From Rhodobacteraceae bacterium EL129 (lineage in GTDB: Bacteria; Pseudomonadota; Alphaproteobacteria; Rhodobacterales; Rhodobacteraceae), in assembly GCA_900313005.1 (NCBI GenBank), contig ONZJ01000002.1:1037001-1101000 (forward strand): a stretch of DNA of 64,000 bases. The letters are read 5' to 3'. The notes under the pieces are model-generated. The model had not been told where the DNA came from. It saw nothing but the letters and a program-made list of their open reading frames with translations, and searched no databases. Shown piece by piece: positions 26,505 to 36,012 of this stretch (position 1 is the first letter of the stretch; each line of letters starts with the position of its first letter). The position numbers and the translations under genes are program-made.

Positions 26505-27698
26505 ATGAGCGACGTAAAGGCCCAGTATGAGGCTTATCCCTATCCTGAACGAGACCCCAAGGACGAAAAGACCCGGTTGATCAGCGGGTCGCCGTCGCAT
26601 CCGCTGGAAATTGATCATTTCATTTTTGGCGGTCAGCGAGATTGGTCTCGGCCATTGCGTGTGCTGTTCGCAGGGGGCGGCACGGGGGATGGGTTGATCC
26701 AACTGGCACAGTTGATGACGCAGGCAGGCAAGGCGTGCGATATCACCTATGTTGATCTGTCCCGCGCCTCGCGCAAGGTCGCTGAAGAGCGCGCAAAGAT
26801 GCGTGGATTGACTTCGATCCAGTTTGAAACCGGAAGTTTGTTGGATGCGGCCTCTTATGGGGAATTTGATTATGTTGATTGCTGTGGTGTGCTGCACCAT
26901 CTGCCCGACCCGGCCGAGGGGCTTGCCGCCCTGCGCGCGGCATTGGCACCGGGGGGCGGTTTGGGTTTCATGGTCTATGCGCCCTATGGACGCTCGGGGG
27001 TTTATCCTCTGCAGGAAGCCTTTGGTGCGCTCTTTGAGGGGCTTTCACCTCAGGACCGGCTAACGCGTGCCAAGTCGGTGATGACGGCTCTGCCTGCAGG
27101 GCATCCCTTCAAAGGCAATCCTAACCTGGGCGATCATCATGACAGCGATGCCGGATTTTATGACCTGCTGTTGCACTCGCAGGATCGGGCCTTTGATGTG
27201 CCGGATCTGCTGGACGTGCTGGACTACACGGGTTGGCGGTTGAACGGGTTCACCATGCCGGCCCTCTACGATCTGGGGCGGATCGCGGACGTGCCTGACG
27301 GCATGAAGCTGAACCAGCAGATGGCTGTCGCCGAAAAGCTGCGGGGCACGATCAAGACCCATGTTGGTTATGCGGTGCCACTGGACGCCGCGCACGGCTT
27401 GGCCAAGGGCAGCAATCGCGCTCTGGTACCGCACCTCAAAGGCGTCGATCCACGCGCCTTGGCGCAGGCAGCAGCACAGGGGCAGACGCCCAAGCTGAGC
27501 TTTGCGGGTGTCGAGGCACAGCTGCAATTGCCGAAGGCTGCGGCCCCGCTACTGGCGGCGATCAATGGGCGGCGCAGCCTGGCGGATGTTGCCCGCGACA
27601 CAAACACCGATCCCATTCAGTTTGGCGCGATCTGGAGCAAGATTGAACGCGATCTGGCGGATTGGGGCATGCTGCTCTACTCGGGTATCCTGCGCTGA
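26505..27698 (+). CDS. SAM-dependent methyltransferase with C-terminal extension
   Basis: 397 aa. The methyltransferase core has LRVLFAGGGTGDGLIQLAQL (SAM motif I), TYVDLSRASRKVAEERA and VDCCGVLHHLPDPAEGLAAL (motif IV). The N-terminus begins VKAQYEAYPYPERDP, a lead seen in proteins related to tetratricopeptide-linked methyltransferases. The C-terminal 130 residues end in a winged-helix-like segment (AINGRRSLADVARDTNTDPI). Substrate unknown. GAGG precedes the ATG. Confidence 0.82.
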   Translation: MSDVKAQYEAYPYPERDPKDEKTRLISGSPSHPLEIDHFIFGGQRDWSRPLRVLFAGGGTGDGLIQLAQLMTQAGKACDITYVDLSRASRKVAEERAKMRGLTSIQFETGSLLDAASYGEFDYVDCCGVLHHLPDPAEGLAALRAALAPGGGLGFMVYAPYGRSGVYPLQEAFGALFEGLSPQDRLTRAKSVMTALPAGHPFKGNPNLGDHHDSDAGFYDLLLHSQDRAFDVPDLLDVLDYTGWRLNGFTMPALYDLGRIADVPDGMKLNQQMAVAEKLRGTIKTHVGYAVPLDAAHGLAKGSNRALVPHLKGVDPRALAQAAAQGQTPKLSFAGVEAQLQLPKAAAPLLAAINGRRSLADVARDTNTDPIQFGAIWSKIERDLADWGMLLYSGILR

Positions 27699-27797
27699 TC
27701 TGCGTAATTTGATCAAATTTTGTTTCACGGCTAGCCATTGTGAAAAGGCTGGCTCAGGGTGCGGGCAGGACCGCCTTTGTTTCACAGGATTGACAAG

Positions 27798-28811
27798 ATG
27801 ACTGATGTGCCCATTCGCATTGCTTTGAACGGGTTTGGCCGAATTGGCCGGACCGTGTTGCGCATTCTTCTGAAAGATATGAGCCAGTTTGAACTGGTTG
27901 CGATCAACGAGATTGAGGCGCTCGAGACCTGTGCCTATCTATTTCAATACGACAGTGTCTTTGGGCCGTGGCCAGAAGATGTGCGGGCGGGGCAGGGCGC
28001 GTTGCATGTTGGGGGGCGGACAATCCCATTTCACAATGCAGCAGACCTGCGGGCACTGGATCTAAGTGGCGTTGATGTGGTGCTGGAGTGCACCGGCATG
28101 GGCGGCACCCGTGCTATCGCAGAGCGTGGACTAGAGGCCGGAGCCAAGGCCGTGCTGGTCTCGGGCCCGTCGGCCGAGGCCGATGTGACTTTGGTCATGG
28201 GGGCCAATGAAGGTGATTTGGCCGATCACCGGATTATCTCAAACGCGTCGTGTACCACCAACGCACTGGCTCCGCTGGCGCGGTTGCTGGACGCAGAGTT
28301 TGGCCTGATCAGCGGGCAGATGACTACGGTGCATTGCTATACCGGCAGTCAGCCTACGGTGGACAAACCCCGCCAGGCGCTCGAACGCAGTCGGGCTGCG
28401 GCGTTGTCGATGGTGCCGACCACCACCAGCGCGCAGCATCAGACGGGGCTTGTGTTGCCGCATCTGAAAGGCCGGATTGAGGCGCGCGCCATCCGGGTGC
28501 CTACGGCCAGTGTTTCAGCAATTGATCTGACGGTGCAGACGGAAAAGCCGGTCACAGTGGATCAGGTGAACGCGGCCTTGCAGGCTGCCATCGTGCCCGG
28601 AGGGGTGTTTGGCTGGACCGAGCAACCCTTGGTGAGTTCTGATCTGCGGATGCGTCCAGAATCGCTGGTGATTTGCGGGCCCGAGACCTCCGTGTCCACC
28701 GGATGCCTGCTCAGAGTGTTCGGCTGGTATGACAACGAGTGGGGGTTTTCCTGCAGGATGTTGGACATGACACGTCTGATTGCGGCGCGGGGTGTTGGCT
28801 TTGCGGAATAA
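27798..28811 (+). CDS. Glyceraldehyde-3-phosphate dehydrogenase, type I (divergent)
   Basis: 337 aa from ATG 27798. NAD loop NGFGRIGRTVLRILL; catalytic SNASCTTNALAPL (Cys152) and TTVHCYTGSQ (His179); C-terminal YDNEWGFSCRMLDM. It oxidises glyceraldehyde-3-phosphate; erythrose-4-phosphate dehydrogenase is the alternative. The NAD-ribose region reads INEIE and the phosphate-binding part SGPSAEADVTLV deviates from the usual pattern, suggesting a second, specialised GAPDH rather than the glycolytic copy. No glycolytic neighbour. Confidence 0.9.
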   Translation: MTDVPIRIALNGFGRIGRTVLRILLKDMSQFELVAINEIEALETCAYLFQYDSVFGPWPEDVRAGQGALHVGGRTIPFHNAADLRALDLSGVDVVLECTGMGGTRAIAERGLEAGAKAVLVSGPSAEADVTLVMGANEGDLADHRIISNASCTTNALAPLARLLDAEFGLISGQMTTVHCYTGSQPTVDKPRQALERSRAAALSMVPTTTSAQHQTGLVLPHLKGRIEARAIRVPTASVSAIDLTVQTEKPVTVDQVNAALQAAIVPGGVFGWTEQPLVSSDLRMRPESLVICGPETSVSTGCLLRVFGWYDNEWGFSCRMLDMTRLIAARGVGFAE

Positions 28812-29174
28812 AGCTGACGATGGCCGGGCTGCTAAAGCAACAGTTTCGGCAAAAATGCCCCCCTCGTTTTGTCAATTGGATCTGATTGTCGCTCAGATGA
28901 AACATCTTCACACCCAACCGATGGTCCTGGAGATTGACCTGCAGATGGACAACCGGTCTGGTGAGGTTCAGCGCTGACTCGGCAAGGGGCCAGCGTCTCA
29001 ACCGGGCTGCGGCCTTGACGGCGACAAGCGTCTACAAGGGATCGACCCTTGCCACCTACCGTTGCTACCAAGGTCAAATGGTAAGAGATCCAGTTTTGCA
29101 ATTAATCCATAGAGATCGGGACACTTCTTGATCTGGAACGGAGTAAGATCACGAGTTCGCGAGCCGCGCCGCAA
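28812..29174. other. Non-coding or degraded spacer
   Basis: 363 bp between the GAPDH gene and the response-regulator stop. Short frames on both strands show no family resemblance. No hairpin with a T-run was found for either gene. A remnant of a lost gene is possible but I cannot show it. Confidence 0.5.
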
Positions 29175-29822
29175 TCACAACTTTGCGCCTGTCCCCTGCA
29201 ACACCCCATGCTCCAACGCATAGCGCGTCAGACCGGCGGTAGAGCTGATTCCCAGTTTACGCTTGATGTTCTTGCGGTGGGTTTCAACGGTGCGCACTGA
29301 GATATCCAAGACCTCGGCCACCTCGCGATTGGATTGTCCTTGGGCCAGTTGCAACAAGATCGTCTGTTCGCGGTTGGTCAGCTGTTCGCGGTCTGACTTG
29401 TCGTAAGGCTCCAGCGACCCTTGCGCGCCGGTGCACAGATACCGTTGGCCCTGCATGACCGTATCAATGGCGATCTTGATCTCGTCCGTGGGCACATCTT
29501 TCAGCACATAGCCCATCGCCCCGTGGCTGAGCGCCGAGGAGATATATTCGGGGCTGTCGTGCATCGACAGGATCAGAATGCGGGTGCCGGGGCGGCGCTC
29601 CAACAGGATTTCCGTGGTCGACAGCCCGCCAATGCCCGGCATGTTCAGATCCAGAAGAATGACATCGGGGTTCAGCGCTTCGGCCCGGTCGATGATCTGC
29701 TGCCCGTCGGACAGTGTGGCGATCACCTCCACATCGTCATAGCTCTCAAGGATCGACTGAATGCCCTCGGCCACCATCGGGTGATCATCAACGATTGCAA
29801 TACGAATACAGGCGGTGCTCAT
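29175..29822 (-). CDS. NarL/FixJ-family response regulator
   Basis: 215 aa. Receiver domain with IAIVDDHPMVAEGI acidic pocket and phosphoacceptor Asp in DVILLDLNMPG; DNA-binding LuxR-type HTH LTNREQTILLQLAQGQSNRE and VRTVETHRKNIKRKLGI. Overlaps the kinase gene by 4 bp and is its partner. Likely target: the divergent TRAP operon. Confidence 0.93.
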   Translation of the reverse strand: MSTACIRIAIVDDHPMVAEGIQSILESYDDVEVIATLSDGQQIIDRAEALNPDVILLDLNMPGIGGLSTTEILLERRPGTRILILSMHDSPEYISSALSHGAMGYVLKDVPTDEIKIAIDTVMQGQRYLCTGAQGSLEPYDKSDREQLTNREQTILLQLAQGQSNREVAEVLDISVRTVETHRKNIKRKLGISSTAGLTRYALEHGVLQGTGAKL

Positions 29823-31243
29823 GCGCTGGCCTCTCTGTTTGGCTCGGGCAGGGGGGCATCCTGCGGCGATAACATATGCGATAACGGCACCGAGGCTTCG
29901 ATCACCGTACCGGTTTTGGACGACAGGATACGCAAGGAGCCGTCCAGCTGCTCTACCCGTTCCTGCATATTGCGCAGGCCGAGGCCCGAGGCGGGGGCCT
30001 GACCCTGATCTAAGCCTTGTCCATTGTCAGAAATCCGCAGTGTCGCCCCTTTCTTATGGCCGCGTACATCAATGTCCACCTGGGTGGCGTTGGAATGGCG
30101 TTCGACATTGGTCAGTGCCTCTTGTGCAATCCGGTAGAGTGCGATCTTCGAGTTGTCATCAAGACGATTGCGAAAAACCACCGTGTTAAATGTGATCTTG
30201 ATCCCGGTGCGTTTGCCAAATTCTTCGGCCAGCGCCTTGAGGGAAGGGCCAAGACCCAGGTCATCCAGCGTGCCGGGGCGCAGATCACGGCTGATCCGGC
30301 GAACTTCATTGATGGCTTGGCCAAGGTGATCAATGCCACGTTCCAGATTATCCTGCGCCCCGTTGTCGCTGGATTGCAAACGGCGGCGGGCGGTGTCCAA
30401 TGTGTATCGAATGCCCACAAGGATCTGGCTAATCCCATCGTGCAATTCGCGCGCCACGCGGCCGCGCTCCTCTTCCTGGGCATCAAAGACACGCTGGGTT
30501 AGTTTCTTCAGCTTGGCATCGGCCAGTCGGCGCTCGCGGATGTTGATAAACATGCCGGTGGTGAAAACCAGTAAGAGCAAGGCGAGGGAAATTGCCCCGA
30601 TGTACAGCAACGTACGGCTGATGCGCGCTTCGACTTCCGCGCGCGAGGCCGCCACGGCCGCCACCACATCGTCAATGAACACGCCCGTGCCCACGGCCCA
30701 TCGCCAATCCTGCAAGCCGATCACATAGGCCACCATGCGCGCCGGCTCTCCGGTGCTGGGTTTGGTCCAGTCATAGCTGTGATAGCCCCCACCCGAGCGC
30801 GCCTGTTCAATCAGGCGGTCCACCACCGGTGCGCCCTGATCATCGGTCATCCCCAGCCAGTTGCGGCCAATCAGATCGGTTTGGCGCGGGCTAACCAAAT
30901 TGGTGCCGTCATAGTCATAGACAAAGAAGTATCCGTCTTGCCCATAGAGCATGGAGGATAGGATTTGCGTCACTTCTAGCATTGCTGCCTCATCGTCGGG
31001 GGCAGCGCGGCCGTAGATGTTGATGAAAGCCGTACGTGCGATGGAAAGGTAATTTTTCAACTCATCGCGTTTGGCGGCGATCAGTTGTGCCTCAAGATTG
31101 CGAATTTCACGTTCGGCCAGTTGGCGCGACTGCAAGGTGACCAGCACGGAAATCACCACCGCCGCCACAATGAGGGGCAGGGTGGCGGCCAGGATCAGCT
31201 TTTGGCCGTAATTTAACGATCTCCATGGGTTCAGACGCATCAT
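29819..31243 (-). CDS. Sensor histidine kinase with Cache domain (NarX/DegS-like HisKA_3)
   Basis: 474 aa from ATG 31243 (or 31240). Two membrane helices (ILAATLPLIVAAVVISVLV and LLYIGAISLALLLLVFTTGM) bracket a periplasmic single-Cache domain that includes YGQDGYFFVYDYDGTNLVSP. The kinase part has EERGRVARELHDGISQILVG with the phosphorylated His, then ATPase motifs EALTNVERHSNATQ and SDNGQGLD. Single-Cache sensors often bind small organic acids, consistent with the TakP-like TRAP transporter transcribed divergently. Confidence 0.92.
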   Translation of the reverse strand: MMRLNPWRSLNYGQKLILAATLPLIVAAVVISVLVTLQSRQLAEREIRNLEAQLIAAKRDELKNYLSIARTAFINIYGRAAPDDEAAMLEVTQILSSMLYGQDGYFFVYDYDGTNLVSPRQTDLIGRNWLGMTDDQGAPVVDRLIEQARSGGGYHSYDWTKPSTGEPARMVAYVIGLQDWRWAVGTGVFIDDVVAAVAASRAEVEARISRTLLYIGAISLALLLLVFTTGMFINIRERRLADAKLKKLTQRVFDAQEEERGRVARELHDGISQILVGIRYTLDTARRRLQSSDNGAQDNLERGIDHLGQAINEVRRISRDLRPGTLDDLGLGPSLKALAEEFGKRTGIKITFNTVVFRNRLDDNSKIALYRIAQEALTNVERHSNATQVDIDVRGHKKGATLRISDNGQGLDQGQAPASGLGLRNMQERVEQLDGSLRILSSKTGTVIEASVPLSHMLSPQDAPLPEPNREASA

Positions 31244-31329
31244 GGCACGAATCGTTACGGCGAATCGCAGGCAATGCCCAGCGATTCGCCAAATGCCGGG
31301 GGATAAGCGGACACTCAAGGGGTGAAACG

Positions 31330-31346
31330 GGTCAGGTTTTCTGACC
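31330..31346. promoter_or_regulatory. GGTCAG-N5-CTGACC inverted repeat in kinase/TRAP spacer
   Basis: A perfect 6-bp dyad in the 246-bp divergent spacer between the kinase and TRAP genes. Candidate binding site of the NarL-type regulator; position and symmetry are the only support. Confidence 0.35.
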
Positions 31347-31489
31347 ATCGGGTGGTTTTCTACGCAGTTGTCGGTATTCCCTATGGCAAGGCTCCACGTT
31401 AGGCTGGCCTCACTTGCAACGATCCGCGCGGGCATTCCCTTTAGGGGAGGGCCTGTCGCTATCCATAATCACTCGGGAGGAGATAACAC

Positions 31490-32572
31490 ATGGATCGTCG
31501 TTCTTTTCTGAAGAATACAGCTCTGGGCGGAACAGCCGCCGCAGCAACCACACTGGCCGCGCCGGCCTATGCGCAAGGTAAGCGCACATTGACAATGGTC
31601 ACCAGCTGGGGCCGTGGCCTCGCAGGTGTTTTTGACGCGGCGCAAAAAGTGGCTGACAACATCAACGCTATGTCAGACGGTTCGCTGACCATCGACGTTA
31701 AAGCGGCTGGTGAACTGGTTGGTGCGTTTGAAGTGTTTGACGCGGTTACTGCCGGCCAAGCTGATATGTACCACGCGGCTGATTACTACTTCGTCAACCA
31801 ACATCCCGGTTTTGCTTTCTTCACAGGCGTGCCTTTCGGCATGACAGCAACCGAGCTGAACAACTGGTATTACCATGGCAACGGCATGGCGATGCACGAC
31901 AAGCTGGGTGAAATCTTTGGCCTGAAGTCCTTCCTGGCGGGTAACACCGGCACGCAGGCGGGTGGCTGGTTTGCCAAGGAAATCAACGGACCTGAGGATT
32001 TCAACGGTCTGAAGTTCCGTATGCCAGGCCTGGGCGGCAAAGCCTTGGGTCATATGGGTGCTTCTGTGCAAAACTTGCCTGGTGCCGAAGTGTATCAAGC
32101 ACTGGCATCCGGTGCGATTGATGGAACCGAGTGGATCGGCCCTTGGGCAGATGAGAAAGCTGGCTTCCAGGAAATCACCAAGTTCTATTACACAGCTGGC
32201 TTCCACGAGCCATCCGCGGGTCTGTCGGTTGCGACAAACCGCGAAGTGTTTGAAAGCCTGACACCACAGCAGCAAGCCACCATCGAGATCGCGGCAGGCC
32301 ATGCCAACGTGTGGAACCTCAGCCAGTTCTTGATGAACAACGGTGCGGCGCTGGAACGCCTGAAAGCCGGTGGCGTCAACGTTCTGGAATTCCCGGACAG
32401 CGTTTGGGATGCCATGGGCGGTGCCGCTCAGAAAGTCTATGACGAATTCATGGGCGATGAGTTGTTCGCTGAAATCCTGACGGATTATCAAGCCTCTATG
32501 AAGGCCTCTTCAGGCTGGCTGACCAGCTCCATCGGTGCATATCGCGCGCAGCGTGACCGCGTTCTGGGCTAA
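31490..32572 (+). CDS. dctP: TRAP transporter substrate-binding protein, TakP-like
   Basis: 360 aa, Tat signal MDRRSFLKNTALGGTAAAAT with cleavage after PAYA. The mature protein has GRGLAGVFDAAQKVADNI, YYFVNQHPGFAFFTGVPFG, GNTGTQAGGWFAKEI and DGTEWIGPWADEKAGFQEI; the last two segments match the 2-oxoacid-binding TakP group. It delivers a carboxylate (a 2-oxo acid is the best guess) to the membrane subunits. GGAGGAG precedes the start. First gene of dctPQM. Confidence 0.93.
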   Translation: MDRRSFLKNTALGGTAAAATTLAAPAYAQGKRTLTMVTSWGRGLAGVFDAAQKVADNINAMSDGSLTIDVKAAGELVGAFEVFDAVTAGQADMYHAADYYFVNQHPGFAFFTGVPFGMTATELNNWYYHGNGMAMHDKLGEIFGLKSFLAGNTGTQAGGWFAKEINGPEDFNGLKFRMPGLGGKALGHMGASVQNLPGAEVYQALASGAIDGTEWIGPWADEKAGFQEITKFYYTAGFHEPSAGLSVATNREVFESLTPQQQATIEIAAGHANVWNLSQFLMNNGAALERLKAGGVNVLEFPDSVWDAMGGAAQKVYDEFMGDELFAEILTDYQASMKASSGWLTSSIGAYRAQRDRVLG

Positions 32573-32579
32573 GGCTAAC

Positions 32580-32614
32580 ACCTGAAGCTACTGCAGGTTC
32601 CGGCTACGCGCCGG
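32580..32614 (+). promoter_or_regulatory. Paired intercistronic hairpins between dctP and dctQ
   Basis: ACCTG-N9-CAGGT and CCGGC-TACGC-GCCGG follow the dctP stop. Without T-runs they probably stabilise or process the mRNA, giving more binding protein than permease. Confidence 0.4.
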
Positions 32615-32681
32615 GCCCTGCTCTTCTACACCAAATTCAAGACGGGCCACAAAGGCCTGCAAACGCGGGGACCCAAGGACA

Positions 32682-33572
32682 ATGCTGGATGCAATTGTCT
32701 GGTTTTTCCAGAACATCGGACTGGCTTTTTACAACTTTGGCTATGCGATCACCCATCCCAGCCTCTGGCTGGATTGGTCCAATAAGGAAGCGATCATGCG
32801 CTTCGTCTATTATGGCGGATCGGTTGAGCTCTTCTTTGTGGTGTTCACTCTTTTTCTGGTCGTCACTGGCATTGGTATGTGGCGCAACGCTTTCATGTGG
32901 GGCTGTGTGCGCGTGCTGGAAGGGTTCGCCAACACTGTTGGGCGTTTCTTTGCTTGGGCCGGATTGCTGATGGTCCTGCAACAGATCGTTATCGTCTTTA
33001 TCCAACGCATCTTTACCCGCCCTGACATTGCCTTTGGCTTTGGTATCCCCGTTCAGATGGACATCAGCTGGTGGGCAGAAGAGCTGAAGTTTTACAATGC
33101 TTTGGTCGTCTGCCTATGCTGCACCTACGCCTTTGTGCAGGGCAGCCATGTGCGGGTCGATCTGATCTATTCCGCCGTGAAATTCCGCACCAAGCGGATG
33201 ATTGATATGTTTGGCAGCCTGATCTTCATGATGCCTGTCGCTGTCCTGACCTGGATGTATGGGTGGTACTTCATGTGGCGTCACCTGATCACGCCGAAAC
33301 CCTCGGCCTCGGACACGCTGGAACGCTTGATGCTCAAGGCCCGCGCGGTGCGCTGGAACGTGGAAACCATCGGGTTCAGCCCCAATGGGTTCAACGGCTA
33401 TTTCCTGTTTAAAATCCTGCTGATCTGCTTTGCGGCCATGGTGTTTATCCACGCCATTGCCTTCTTCTACCGATCCTATCTGGAGTGGAAGGAAGGCCCG
33501 GAAAGCGAAGGCAAATATCTGGACCGTGACAGTCTGGGCGAAGGCGAAGAAGCCTATGAGGGGACTCACTGA
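32682..33572 (+). CDS. dctQ: TRAP transporter small permease, long form
   Basis: 296 aa, with four or more membrane helices: LFFVVFTLFLVVTGIGMW, FFAWAGLLMVLQQIVIVFI, ALVVCLCCTYAFVQGSHVRV and FKILLICFAAMVFIHAIAFF. The GSHVRVDL segment is the DctQ signature. Longer than the usual 160-220 residues, with extra loops (ITPKPSASDTLERLMLKARA). The stop overlaps the dctM start by one base. Confidence 0.9.
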   Translation: MLDAIVWFFQNIGLAFYNFGYAITHPSLWLDWSNKEAIMRFVYYGGSVELFFVVFTLFLVVTGIGMWRNAFMWGCVRVLEGFANTVGRFFAWAGLLMVLQQIVIVFIQRIFTRPDIAFGFGIPVQMDISWWAEELKFYNALVVCLCCTYAFVQGSHVRVDLIYSAVKFRTKRMIDMFGSLIFMMPVAVLTWMYGWYFMWRHLITPKPSASDTLERLMLKARAVRWNVETIGFSPNGFNGYFLFKILLICFAAMVFIHAIAFFYRSYLEWKEGPESEGKYLDRDSLGEGEEAYEGTH

Positions 33573-35926
33573 TGTTGTTCGGACTCGATGGCGTAGAAAT
33601 TGGCCTGATTATCGTATTCCTCTGCCTATTCGGAGGTATCCTTTCGGGGTTCCCCGTGGCCTTCGCCATTGGCGGAGCCGGGGTCATATCCTTTGCAATC
33701 ATTGCAGCGCTCGACAGCGCCGGGCTGCTGATACATCAGGCGATTGACACCTCATCTCAAGCCTTTCGCGATGTGGTCGCAACCGGGGTGAACGCCGACA
33801 CGATATCGTTGTTCCGATACCCTGACTTGCCGCGATACAACACGCCTGTGTTTCCGTCCGGCTGGGAAACAGCGCTGGACCGCAACGTGTCGTTCATCGT
33901 CAACCGCATCAACGAACGGGTGCTTGCGGGGCAATCGATCGAGACATTGCTGGCCGTTCTCATGTTTGTCCTCATGGGCATCACACTCGAGCGCTCCAAG
34001 ATCGCTAATGACCTTCTGACCACCATGGCGCGGGTCTTTGGTCCGTTGCCCGGCGGTCTGGCCGTATCTGTTGTTGTGGTGGGTGCATTCCTTGCGGCCT
34101 CAACCGGGATTGTGGGCGCAACCGTTGTGACCATGGGCTTGCTCAGTCTGCCCACCATGCTGCGCAACAATTACAGCCCCGAGATTGCCACCGGCGTCAT
34201 CGCGGCCTCGGGCACCTTGGGGCAAATCATTCCGCCCTCCATCGTGATCGTGCTGCTTGGGACGCTGGCGGGGGATCTCTATTCCGTTGCACAGGAAAAC
34301 CGTGCGCAGGAGGTGGGCTGCTCGGACGCGCTGACGTATCTGGGTGAACCTGCGGTCGTTTCGGTTGGGACATTGTTCCAAGCCGCCTTGCTGCCCGGTA
34401 TCCTGCTGGCTCTGCTCTATGCGCTTTATGCCTTTGGGTATGCGTTGATGAACCCAACCAAAGCCCCTGCGGTGCAGATGGCCGGTACCAGCGGAGAGGC
34501 CCGCACCAGTGGCGAGACGTTCACGTGGTTCCTTGGCCTGCCGGTGGCGCTGATCGTGGGCACCATCCTGTTGGGGCAGGTGGGCTTTGTCGGCTCGCAA
34601 AACCTGACGGTCAACAGCTTCTCGGAACAAGGCGACGTGGCCAGCCTGCGTACCACCGTCAGCCCGCAATGCGCCGAGGCGATGATTGAGCTGCACGGGC
34701 AAGAGGCCTGGGATGCGGCCCTGGCCGAGCAACAGGCGATCAATGACGCTGGTGGCGTTCAGCAATCCGTGGCGCTGACAGATGAAGAATTGGTAACGGC
34801 CTATGATGACAAGGTCGCCAATGCTGCGCCCATCGGGACAGGTGTTGCGGTGATCTTCCTTCTGCTGGCGCTGATTTTGGTTGTGGCGCGTGGGGTGAAA
34901 CCTTCGGCGGATAAGACGCCCCTTTTGATCGGAGGCCTCGGCGTTGTGCTGGGATTGATGCTGGATATTCTGGTGATCGGCCCGGCGCTCAGCCCTGGAC
35001 TGACCATCATTGTGCTGGCCATCCCGCTGGCTCTGGCATTTTGGGGCTGTTCCCATGCCGCAGGGCGCCTGGCCGAGAATGAACTGATCCGCGTGGTCTT
35101 CCCCCCGCTGGTACTGATCGTGGCGGTGCTGGGGTCCATCCTGGGCGGGATCACCAACCCGACACCGGCGGCGGCCCTGGGGGCGGGTGGCGCGATCATG
35201 CTGGCGGCCTATCGCAAGCTGAAAGATCAAGAACGGTCGGGCAAAATTATCATCTTCGCGACCTTTGCCATCATCGTGTCGATCCTGATGGGTGTGAACT
35301 TTGATCTGCGTATCAACGTGGCTGATGTGGCGGCCGAGACCTGGATTGCCTTCCTCGTGGCCAAGGCGGCCTATCTCTTCTCGCTCTTTGGTTTGCTCTT
35401 TGCCTGCTGGACATTGTTTGTGGGCGGGGTGCTGACACCAGTGGTGCGCGAAACGGCCAAGGTGACCTCGATGGTGTTTACCATCCTCATAGGTTCGCAG
35501 CTGCTCAATTTGGTGGTCATCAGCTTTGGTGGTGAGCATTACATCCAGCAGTTCCTCAAAAGCTTCGACAATGAGTTCACGGTCTTCCTGATCGTAATGC
35601 TGGTCTTGTTCGTGCTGGGCTTCGTGCTCGATTTTCTTGAGATCATCTACATCGTGATCCCCATCGTTGGACCTGTTATCTACGGTGGGACGTTTGACCC
35701 CAAGTGGGTGACGATCATGATCGCGGTGAACTTGCAGACCTCGTTCCTAACGCCGCCCTTTGGATTTGCCTTGTTCTATCTGCGCGGGGTGGCCCCCAAG
35801 GAGGTTACGACTGGCCATATCTACCGAGGCGTTGCGCCGTTTGTGCTGATCCAGGTGGTTGGGCTTGCAATCTTGTGGTTCTTCCCGGCGATTGTCACCA
35901 TTGTGCCGGCGCTGATCCCGAATTGA
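33572..35926 (+). CDS. dctM: TRAP transporter large permease, oversized
   Basis: 784 aa against about 430 for standard DctM. The conserved halves are visible (FAIGGAGVISFAIIAAL; LAASTGIVGATVVTMGLLSL; GTLGQIIPPSIVIVLLG near the N-terminus; LDFLEIIYIVIPIVGP and TSFLTPPFGFALFYLRGVAP near the C-terminus). The extra material is a 50-residue soluble loop after helix 2 (YPDLPRYNTPVFPSGWETAL) and a middle block with more helices plus a hydrophilic stretch around residues 340-420. The frame is open throughout, so it is a real long form. Confidence 0.9.
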   Translation: MLFGLDGVEIGLIIVFLCLFGGILSGFPVAFAIGGAGVISFAIIAALDSAGLLIHQAIDTSSQAFRDVVATGVNADTISLFRYPDLPRYNTPVFPSGWETALDRNVSFIVNRINERVLAGQSIETLLAVLMFVLMGITLERSKIANDLLTTMARVFGPLPGGLAVSVVVVGAFLAASTGIVGATVVTMGLLSLPTMLRNNYSPEIATGVIAASGTLGQIIPPSIVIVLLGTLAGDLYSVAQENRAQEVGCSDALTYLGEPAVVSVGTLFQAALLPGILLALLYALYAFGYALMNPTKAPAVQMAGTSGEARTSGETFTWFLGLPVALIVGTILLGQVGFVGSQNLTVNSFSEQGDVASLRTTVSPQCAEAMIELHGQEAWDAALAEQQAINDAGGVQQSVALTDEELVTAYDDKVANAAPIGTGVAVIFLLLALILVVARGVKPSADKTPLLIGGLGVVLGLMLDILVIGPALSPGLTIIVLAIPLALAFWGCSHAAGRLAENELIRVVFPPLVLIVAVLGSILGGITNPTPAAALGAGGAIMLAAYRKLKDQERSGKIIIFATFAIIVSILMGVNFDLRINVADVAAETWIAFLVAKAAYLFSLFGLLFACWTLFVGGVLTPVVRETAKVTSMVFTILIGSQLLNLVVISFGGEHYIQQFLKSFDNEFTVFLIVMLVLFVLGFVLDFLEIIYIVIPIVGPVIYGGTFDPKWVTIMIAVNLQTSFLTPPFGFALFYLRGVAPKEVTTGHIYRGVAPFVLIQVVGLAILWFFPAIVTIVPALIPN

Positions 35927-35946
35927 TCGCCAGTTTGGGGTGCATC

Positions 35947-35973
35947 TAGAACACTTGTCCGGCGCGTGTTCTA
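35947..35973 (+). terminator. Hairpin after dctM
   Basis: TAGAACAC-N11-GTGTTCTA, 8-bp perfect stem 20 bp after the dctM stop, followed by a weak T-rich stretch (TCTTTCTG). It separates the TRAP operon from the glutamine-synthetase-like gene. Confidence 0.5.
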
Positions 35974-36012
35974 CGCGTCGTCTTTCTGCCGCGCAGAATT
36001 GTAAGCATTCTC

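Noticed and set aside
28812..29174. Possible insertion-sequence remnant after GAPDH
   Set aside because: Short frames looked transposase-like at first, but no motif, terminal repeat or target duplication could be seen.
34100..35539. 479-codon reverse frame opposite dctM
   Set aside because: Gln-, His- and Arg-rich mirror of membrane helices; no motif.
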